A DNA stretch of 15,749 nt from Candidatus Aminicenantota bacterium (lineage in GTDB: Bacteria > Acidobacteriota > Aminicenantia > UBA2199), in NCBI GenBank assembly GCA_023136725.1, contig JAGLQR010000011.1, positions 1-15,749 on the forward strand, written 5' to 3'. Below are positions 7,909 to 12,903 of the stretch, in pieces. The translations under genes were made by a program, and so were the position numbers. The notes beneath the pieces were generated by a model that did not search any database, was not told where the DNA came from, and saw only the letters and a program-made list of their open reading frames with translations. Each line of letters starts with the position of its first letter. Position 1 is the stretch's first letter.

Positions 7909-8727
7909 TTATCCGGGAAGTAAAGTATTATATTCCTGAATTAGTAATTTTGTCATCGGCCCTGGTAAACCGGAACTTTCATTCATACCTTCAATCATTG
8001 TTACAGGCATTATCCCTTTGGAGGTTCCGGTTAAAAATATTTCGTCACTATTTTTTATATCATCATCCGACAAAGGGGAATATTTAACTTTTATCCCCAA
8101 TGTTTCCGCGATCTCAAGAACAACCTTCCGCGTAATCCCCATTAGAATATTCTTCTCCGGTGTGATCAGCACTGAATCTTTAACCAGGAAGACATTGGAC
8201 CTGGATGCTTCCCTTACCTCATTCCCTGTTCTGAACAGTACATCAAAGAATTTTTTCCCTTTTTCTCCTGATAAATAGTAAACAGAAGCAAGATAATTTG
8301 TTGTTTTTGCTTCAGGCAGAAACCTGGAATAATCTCTTATTATTACACTGACACCTCTATTTACAAGAGCCGGGGCCGGGACAGAAAATGAGACCGGCCA
8401 AACAAAAAGACCGGGGGATTTAAGATTATATTCATCAGAAAGTTTGGAAGAGGATGAGACAATTATCTTTATAAGATGGCTGTTCAAATTGTTTTTTAAT
8501 ACTAGATTTTGTAGTACCAGGGAAATATCTATATCCCTGTTTAATTCAAGCCCCAGAATTTCAAGTGTTTTTTCCAGCCTGGCAAGGTGATCTTCCTTCC
8601 TGAAGATTTCTCCATTCAGGCACATTACAAGTTCAAATGCTCCGAATCCCCTTGATAAAGACAGATTTGTATGGGAGAACTTCATCTGCTTAATGGGAAT
8701 ATATTTGTTATTAATAAATCCGATCAT
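7909..8727 (-). CDS. Class IV PLP-dependent aminotransferase (IlvE / D-amino acid transaminase / aminodeoxychorismate lyase type)
   Basis: 272 residues, normal for fold-type IV enzymes. Visible hallmarks in order: SRGFGAFE (25-32), the HLARLEKT helix with the phosphate-binding Arg50, the catalytic PLP Lys141 in EAKTTNYL, the NEVREASRSNVFLV block (about 169-182, with conserved Glu173), GITRKVVLEIA (197-207), and TGTSKGIMPV (233-242), which binds the cofactor phosphate. The family includes branched-chain aminotransferase, D-alanine transaminase and aminodeoxychorismate lyase (PabC). The short length and absence of an N-terminal extension fit DAAT/PabC at least as well as IlvE, and sequence alone does not decide. 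There is no good Shine-Dalgarno before the ATG. The gene lies 35 bases downstream of a short DinB-like ORF that has its own promoter and ribosome binding site, so it is probably transcribed from that promoter. It is separated by 131 bases from the metal operon. Confidence 0.9.
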   Translation of the reverse strand: MIGFINNKYIPIKQMKFSHTNLSLSRGFGAFELVMCLNGEIFRKEDHLARLEKTLEILGLELNRDIDISLVLQNLVLKNNLNSHLIKIIVSSSSKLSDEYNLKSPGLFVWPVSFSVPAPALVNRGVSVIIRDYSRFLPEAKTTNYLASVYYLSGEKGKKFFDVLFRTGNEVREASRSNVFLVKDSVLITPEKNILMGITRKVVLEIAETLGIKVKYSPLSDDDIKNSDEIFLTGTSKGIMPVTMIEGMNESSGLPGPMTKLLIQEYNTLLPG

Positions 8728-8762
8728 TTTTTTTATTTCAAAGTTTATATATACTTTTTATC

Positions 8763-8864
8763 TCATATCCAAATCAGATCATCCTTGATTATTGAAAAAA
8801 ATTTTACAGTATACTCTTCTTCACCTTTCCAGTCACTGATAAAATCATCAATCTTTCTGTACAT
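8763..8864 (-). pseudogene. 33-codon remnant resembling the N terminus of a DinB-family protein
   Basis: A minus-strand ATG at 8864 opens a 33-residue frame beginning MYRKIDDFISDWKGEEEYT and ending in TGA at 8763-8765. From memory this resembles the first ~30 residues of DinB/DUF1572-type four-helix proteins, which commonly start M-Y-x-x-I-x-D-F-x-x-D-W-x-x-E-x-x-x-T. The rest of such a protein (about 120 more residues, including the His triad) is absent: the next gene starts 35 bases later, and I see no continuation in another frame. A purine-rich AAGGG precedes the ATG, and a strong promoter lies just upstream. It is either a truncated gene whose promoter now serves the aminotransferase, or a short coding leader. 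The family match is by eye and unverified. Confidence 0.45.
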
Positions 8865-8880
8865 TTCTCCCTTCTTATTA

Positions 8881-8910
8881 ATTATAAAGGTATTCTGGTA
8901 ACAATTTCAA
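8881..8910 (-). promoter_or_regulatory. Sigma70-type promoter for the short ORF and aminotransferase
   Basis: On the minus strand TTGAAA (8905-8910, five of six consensus bases) is followed after 18 bases by a perfect TATAAT (8881-8886). Initiation would fall about 10 bases before the ATG at 8864. It diverges from the tetR promoter at 8984-9012. The ~70 bases between the two promoters hold no gene I can support. Confidence 0.6.
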
Positions 8911-8983
8911 ATATTCTCCGATCAGGATCAGCCCATCTGTAAGGGACGAGCAATGCCGAATGAAAAATAAAATAAAAAAATAC

Positions 8984-9012
8984 TTGACAATAAGTGAATG
9001 TTCATTTATTAT
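8984..9012 (+). promoter_or_regulatory. Promoter of the TetR-family gene
   Basis: A perfect TTGACA (8984-8989) and TATTAT (9007-9012, five of six) are separated by the ideal 17 bases. The spacer contains the candidate TetR operator, so repressor binding would block RNA polymerase. The predicted initiation point, six to eight bases past the -10, is 9018-9020, at the proposed GTG start. Confidence 0.75.
8992..9009. promoter_or_regulatory. Candidate TetR operator, site 1 (tetR promoter)
   Basis: Read on the minus strand the site is ATAAATGAACATTCACTT, built around a TGAA-N2-TTCA dyad. It matches 16 of 18 bases of a second site at 9610-9627. It lies in the promoter spacer and overlaps the -10, the usual place for autorepression by TetR-family proteins. 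Binding itself is inferred. Confidence 0.65.
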
Positions 9013-9018
9013 AGAATT

Positions 9019-9591
9019 GTGAGATACAAAGATGAGCATAAAAAAGAGTCAATAATCAAGGCAACCATTAAACTTGTTAATGACATCGGGTTTGTATCCA
9101 GTTCTGTTTCAAAAATAGCAAAAGAGGCAAGTGTCTCCCCTGCAACAATTTATATCTATTATAAAAATAAAGATGATCTTCTGGTCTCTACATATATTGA
9201 GATCAAGAAAAAGATCGGGATGGCTCTGTTAAAAGATTTTGATGACACCCTCCCTTTAAAAGATACTCTATTAAGATCATGGAAAAACGGTTTCTTCTAT
9301 ATAGCGGAGAATCCGGGACTTTTTCAGTTTACTGAACAATTTTCATATTCACCTTATGGAGAGCTGGTAGACAAAAAAGATGTTGAAAAATATTTTGAAC
9401 CAATAATTAAAGTTCTGCAAACCGGGATCGAGCAGAAAATCATTAAGAATGTAAATTTTGATATTCTCACAACATTTATTTTTTTTCCGGTGATGATACT
9501 CTCCAATACACGGTTATGTAGCAATTTTGAAATTAATGAAGATAACATTGAAACAGCTTTTTCACTTGCCTGGGATGCAATAAAACTCTAA
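9019..9591 (+). CDS. TetR/AcrR-family transcriptional repressor
   Basis: 190 residues from GTG at 9019. The N terminus RYKDEHKKESIIKATIKLV leads into a helix-turn-helix at about residues 25-46 (VSSSVSKIAKEASVSPATIYIYYKNKDDL), the classic TetR DNA-binding domain with the conserved Y-x-Y/F-x-x-K-x-x-L end. Residues 60-190 form the variable ligand-binding/dimerisation domain with no recognisable ligand signature. An in-frame ATG at 8998 would add seven residues, but it lies inside the promoter, upstream of the -10, so it cannot be on the transcript. The GTG coincides with the predicted transcription start, implying a leaderless message. It stands at the head of a same-strand cassette with a hydrolase and an SDR; its operator occurs before itself and before the hydrolase, so it probably represses both. 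The inducer is unknown. Confidence 0.9.
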   Translation: MRYKDEHKKESIIKATIKLVNDIGFVSSSVSKIAKEASVSPATIYIYYKNKDDLLVSTYIEIKKKIGMALLKDFDDTLPLKDTLLRSWKNGFFYIAENPGLFQFTEQFSYSPYGELVDKKDVEKYFEPIIKVLQTGIEQKIIKNVNFDILTTFIFFPVMILSNTRLCSNFEINEDNIETAFSLAWDAIKL

Positions 9592-9605
9592 AAAAATTTA
9601 TGAAC

Positions 9606-9611
9606 TATAAT
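9606..9611 (+). promoter_or_regulatory. Candidate -10 box upstream of the hydrolase gene
   Basis: A perfect TATAAT starts 29 bases before the hydrolase ATG and overlaps the second TetR-type operator by two bases. No convincing -35 hexamer sits 16-18 bases upstream, so the promoter is incomplete as read, and transcription from the tetR promoter may also contribute. Confidence 0.4.
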
Positions 9612-9627
9612 AAATGAACATTCGTTT
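9610..9627. promoter_or_regulatory. Candidate TetR operator, site 2 (upstream of hydrolase)
   Basis: ATAAATGAACATTCGTTT. Its first 14 bases are identical to site 1 read on the opposite strand, and it is itself a near-palindrome (AAATGAA-CA-TTCGTTT, six of seven pairs). It covers the likely initiation region between a TATAAT and the hydrolase ATG, so bound repressor would block initiation or read-through. Confidence 0.65.
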
Positions 9628-9634
9628 AATATAA

Positions 9635-10771
9635 ATGAAAAGAAATAAAATCAAAAAAATATTAAAAAGAGGGCTGATAATAATTTTAGCCATAGGAGTA
9701 ATAATTATGTTTCTTGACAGATCTTTTTCAGCAGCAAAATATAAAGACGGAGATCCCCGATTTGGTTCACTTTTGCAATCGCCTCAATTCATATCCGGAA
9801 AATTTCAAAATTCCAAAAAATGGGAACAACCATCTATAGGAGAGTCTCTTTCTACAATGCGGGATTTTATTATTAAAAAAAAAGAAAGGACACCTGCAGT
9901 CCAACTTCCCTGCCGGAATGCAGATCTTAACTATTTTAATGATCAGGGACGAAATCAGTTAAGCGCAACCTGGCTGGGGCATTCATCTATAATGTTAAAC
10001 ATGGACGGTTATCAAATACTGATCGATCCTGTATTTGAAAAACGCGTTTCAATTATCGGGCCATCAAGATTTAACGGTGAATTGCCGCTGGATCCGGAGC
10101 AGATCAAAGAAGTGGATATAGTAATTATTTCTCATAACCATTACGACCATCTGAATAAGTTCTCAATTCAACTTCTGAGGGAGAAAACCGGTCTGTTCAT
10201 TGTACCTCTTGGTGTTGGAGCAGAGCTCGAAGGTTGGGGAGTTTCACGCGAAAAGGTCATTGAAATGGACTGGTGGGATGAATACCATGTAAATAAAGAT
10301 ATTCTTATTGCCGCTGCACCAGCACAACATTTTTCTGGCCGTGGTTTGACAGACAGAAATAAAACCCTGTGGGCATCGTGGATTGTCAGGACTAAAAATC
10401 ACAAAATATTTTTTAGTGGAGATTCAGGATACTTTCACGGATTTAAACAGATAGGAGAAAAGTATGGACCGTTTGACATGACTTTTTTGGAGTGTGGTGC
10501 ATACAATGAGAAATGGCATCACATTCATATGTATCCGGAAGAAACTGTCAGGGCACATTTAGATCTGAAGGGAGATATACTTCATCCGATTCATTGGGCA
10601 ACATATAACCTTTCACTTCACTCATGGCACGAACCTATGGATCGTTTTTCCAGGGCAGCTGAAATTTCAGGAATAAAGTTTAGCACTCCGATTCCCGGGG
10701 AAACAACAATTTATGGAAACTATATCCCGACAAAAAAATGGTGGGAAAAGTATAAAAAAAAGCAAAAATAA
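9635..10771 (+). CDS. Membrane-anchored metallo-beta-lactamase-fold hydrolase, NAPE-PLD-like
   Basis: 378 residues with a basic start and one hydrophobic segment (about 13-27), either a signal peptide or an anchor. The catalytic domain has the zinc-binding H-x-H-x-D-H as SHNHYDHL (H167, H169, D171, H172), then H232 in APAQHFSGRGL, D263 in SGDSGYF and H320 in HPIHWATY. By eye these correspond one for one with the metal ligands of N-acylphosphatidylethanolamine phospholipase D. The LWASWIV and YGPFDM...GAYN blocks are also NAPE-PLD-like. The family hydrolyses phosphodiesters such as NAPE, though many bacterial members are uncharacterised. The gene follows tetR by 43 bases and is preceded by a TetR-type operator. 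No Shine-Dalgarno is visible before the ATG. A lipid-related substrate at the inner membrane or in the periplasm is inferred from the family and the anchor. Confidence 0.9.
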   Translation: MKRNKIKKILKRGLIIILAIGVIIMFLDRSFSAAKYKDGDPRFGSLLQSPQFISGKFQNSKKWEQPSIGESLSTMRDFIIKKKERTPAVQLPCRNADLNYFNDQGRNQLSATWLGHSSIMLNMDGYQILIDPVFEKRVSIIGPSRFNGELPLDPEQIKEVDIVIISHNHYDHLNKFSIQLLREKTGLFIVPLGVGAELEGWGVSREKVIEMDWWDEYHVNKDILIAAAPAQHFSGRGLTDRNKTLWASWIVRTKNHKIFFSGDSGYFHGFKQIGEKYGPFDMTFLECGAYNEKWHHIHMYPEETVRAHLDLKGDILHPIHWATYNLSLHSWHEPMDRFSRAAEISGIKFSTPIPGETTIYGNYIPTKKWWEKYKKKQK

Positions 10772-10784
10772 AACAACAAAAATT

Positions 10785-10790
10785 AAGGAG
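10785..10790 (+). promoter_or_regulatory. Ribosome binding site of the SDR gene
   Basis: AAGGAG lies six bases before the ATG at 10797, a near-ideal site. It contrasts with the absence of one at the two upstream genes of the cassette, so the SDR may be the best translated of the three. Confidence 0.7.
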
Positions 10791-10796
10791 AAATAA

Positions 10797-11702
10797 ATGA
10801 AACAGAAAAAATGGGATATTGAAAACATATCTGATCAGAACGGAAAGATTGTCATTGTTACCGGATCAAGCAGTGGTATAGGATTTGAAGCTGCAAGAGT
10901 GATGGCTATTAAGAATGCTGAAGTGATCATTGCAGTAAGAAATCCGGAAAAAGGAGAGAAAGCATTAGAAAAAATAGTTTCAGAAAAAAAGGATGCAAAA
11001 GTTAAAGTGATGAACCTGGACCTGGCTGATCTCGAATCTGTAAAAAGATTTACAGATGAGTTTATAAAGAAATATAAGAATCTGGACATCCTGATCAACA
11101 ATGCAGGTGTAATGGTGCCTCCCTATTCCAAAACTAAGGACGGATTTGAACTTCAGATGGGAACAAACCATTTCGGACACTTTGCTCTCACACTTCAGCT
11201 TCTTGATATCCTCAACAAAACAAAAGGATCCAGAATTGTGAATGTATCAAGTATGGCTCATAAATATGGCGATATTAATTTTGACGATATTAATTGGGAA
11301 AACCGGAAATATAAACCCATGAAATCATATGGAGACAGTAAAATTGCCAACCTCTATTTCACATCAGAACTAAGCAGAAAGCTTAAGGAAAAGAGGACAG
11401 ACACCAAAGTGATCTCAGCACATCCGGGATGGACAGCTACTGATCTGCAGAGACATAACAGCGCAGCTGATTTTCTCAACCGGTTCTTTGCACAAAAAGT
11501 TGATATGGGAGCACTCCCTACCCTTTACGCAGCTGTAGGAGTTGACACTGAAAGTGGAGATTTCTTCGGCCCGTCCGGATTTATGGAAATAAAAGGATAT
11601 CCTAAAAAAGTATTGCCGAACAAACTCTCCGGTGATGAAAACATAGCAAAAAGATTATGGGAAGTTTCAGAAAACCTTACAGGTATCAATTATAAAATCT
11701 GA
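10797..11702 (+). CDS. Short-chain dehydrogenase/reductase, retinol dehydrogenase / protochlorophyllide reductase-like
   Basis: 301 residues, a classical SDR with the Rossmann motif TGSSSGIG (22-29), VRNPEKGEKA with Arg48 suggesting NADP(H) preference, D74 (LDLADL), NNAG (101-104), N124, and the catalytic S151/S152, Y178 and K182 (SYGDSK). The segment after the active site (ISAHPGWTATDLQRH) is typical of the retinol-dehydrogenase/WW-domain oxidoreductase-like subgroup, which acts on hydrophobic alcohols, aldehydes or ketones. No signal peptide, so cytoplasmic. It lies 25 bases after the hydrolase gene with its own good ribosome binding site and presumably shares its transcript and TetR control. 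The actual substrate cannot be read from sequence. It is the last gene of the cassette, convergent with the MenC-like gene. Confidence 0.92.
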   Translation: MKQKKWDIENISDQNGKIVIVTGSSSGIGFEAARVMAIKNAEVIIAVRNPEKGEKALEKIVSEKKDAKVKVMNLDLADLESVKRFTDEFIKKYKNLDILINNAGVMVPPYSKTKDGFELQMGTNHFGHFALTLQLLDILNKTKGSRIVNVSSMAHKYGDINFDDINWENRKYKPMKSYGDSKIANLYFTSELSRKLKEKRTDTKVISAHPGWTATDLQRHNSAADFLNRFFAQKVDMGALPTLYAAVGVDTESGDFFGPSGFMEIKGYPKKVLPNKLSGDENIAKRLWEVSENLTGINYKI

Positions 11703-11718
11703 TCACAAAAATATTAAA

Positions 11719-11750
11719 AGGGTGAGAAGGCCATGCCTTCTCGGAGCCCT
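11719..11750 (-). terminator. Rho-independent terminator after the MenC-like gene
   Basis: GAGAAGGC (11724-11731) pairs perfectly with GCCTTCTC (11735-11742) around a 3-base loop. An outer AGGG (11719-11722) can pair with CCCT (11747-11750). On the minus strand the stem is followed by TTTTAATATTTTT, a good T-tract. On the plus strand no T-run follows, so it serves mainly the minus-strand gene, whose stop codon (11749-11751) it overlaps. It may weakly block plus-strand transcripts from the SDR. Confidence 0.75.
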
Positions 11751-12870
11751 ATCTCATCATTATCTTTCGAAATACCATAAATTTATCTATCTTTTCCTGA
11801 TCCACTTCAAATCCAAAGCCATCATTGTCAGGAATATTTATATAACCATCATTATCAAGGACAACAGGCTCAGTAACAATATCTTCCATAAAATAACGGG
11901 ATGTTTCGGAAGTATCTCCAGGGAATTCAAATCCATCTATAGTCTGCAGGTGCAGATTAAAAGCCCGGCCTATTCCTGTCTCAAGCATTCCTCCGCACCA
12001 GACTTTCAGACCATTTTCCGCACAAAGATCTTTTAGCTCAATTGACCTTATAAGCCCCCCCAATCTCCCCTGCTTAACACATATAACCTTACAACTTTTA
12101 AAATTAACTGCTGATACGACAGAATGGAGGCCGGATATTGATTCATCGAGGCAAATAGGAGTATTGATCTGTTCCTGTAATTGAGAATGCATCAGAAAAT
12201 CATCTGTCCCGAATGGCTGCTCGATCATCTTAAGGTCAAAGTTGTCCAGCATTCTTAAGGTCCCGGTATCACTCTTATTATAACTCCCATTAGCATCAAC
12301 AACGAGGTTTATATACGGGAAATCTGAACGAATAGCCGAGATGACATTTACATCATACCCTTTCTTGATTTTTACTTTGATCCGGTGATATTTTTTCCTG
12401 ACTGCGTTATTGATCTGATCTATTAAATTGTTAACATCTTCTGAAATACCTAGACTTATTCCTGATCTTATCCTTTTCTTTTTTCCCCCGAGGATCTCAT
12501 AAAGCGGTTTCCCGATCTTTCTCGCATAAAGATCCAGAACAGCATTTTCGATCATAGCTTTGGACATATTGTGTCCTTTGATCCCTGCGAAAAGATCAGT
12601 AATCATATCTGCCTTTATATCAATGGCCTTTAATAATAGAGGTATAAGATATTTCACAGCAATATGAAGAGAGGTGTCTATTGTCTCATAATGGTACCAG
12701 GGATCCCTGAAACTGGCACACTCACTCCATCCTGAATGTCCATTTGATGTCAGCTTCAACAGCAATGACTCCCTGCTTTTAATAACTCCATAACTGGTCA
12801 TAAAAGGAGTCACAAGTGGAAGTTTTACAATATATAACTCAGCTTTATCTATCTGTCCGATATTATCCAT
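11749..12870 (-). CDS. menC: o-Succinylbenzoate synthase / N-acylamino acid racemase (enolase superfamily)
   Basis: 373 residues, normal for the MenC/NSAR group. The capping domain ends near residue 125, and the barrel carries the full catalytic set: K165-V-K167 (KxK), metal ligands D192 (VDANGSY), E217 (IEQPF) and D242 (CLDES), and general base K266 (VKQGRLGG). The C-terminal block WCGGMLETGIGRAFN (291-305) and FPGDTSETSRYF are diagnostic of the type-2 MenC/NSAR family. MenC dehydrates SHCHC to o-succinylbenzoate in menaquinone synthesis; some relatives racemise N-acylamino acids instead, and many do both. No other men genes are nearby, so the assignment rests on family alone. The start has GGAG four bases upstream. 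The gene follows the sortilin-like gene by 33 bases, probably in the same transcript, and ends at a terminator. Confidence 0.85.
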   Translation of the reverse strand: MDNIGQIDKAELYIVKLPLVTPFMTSYGVIKSRESLLLKLTSNGHSGWSECASFRDPWYHYETIDTSLHIAVKYLIPLLLKAIDIKADMITDLFAGIKGHNMSKAMIENAVLDLYARKIGKPLYEILGGKKKRIRSGISLGISEDVNNLIDQINNAVRKKYHRIKVKIKKGYDVNVISAIRSDFPYINLVVDANGSYNKSDTGTLRMLDNFDLKMIEQPFGTDDFLMHSQLQEQINTPICLDESISGLHSVVSAVNFKSCKVICVKQGRLGGLIRSIELKDLCAENGLKVWCGGMLETGIGRAFNLHLQTIDGFEFPGDTSETSRYFMEDIVTEPVVLDNDGYINIPDNDGFGFEVDQEKIDKFMVFRKIMMR

Positions 12871-12882
12871 GCTACTCCGGAT

Positions 12883-12897
12883 CCGGGTATCACCCGG
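12883..12897 (-). other. Intercistronic hairpin between the sortilin-like and MenC-like genes
   Basis: CCGGGT (12883-12888) pairs with ACCCGG (12892-12897) around a 3-base loop. On the minus strand it lies between the upstream stop codon and the MenC ribosome binding site, with no T-run after it, so it is not a terminator in that direction. It could protect or punctuate the bicistronic mRNA. Confidence 0.35.
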
Positions 12898-12903
12898 GAT
12901 TTT

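Noticed and set aside
8671..8901. Plus-strand ORF of 76 codons between the aminotransferase and tetR
   Set aside because: It overlaps the start of the aminotransferase and the minus-strand promoter, is rich in Phe/Ile/Ser as expected from the reverse of AT-rich sequence, and has no supporting signals.
7869..11780. 12-mer GAAATACCATAA at 7869-7880 and again at 11769-11780
   Set aside because: One copy is inside a coding frame, the flanks differ, and there are only two copies. It is most likely chance in AT-rich DNA.
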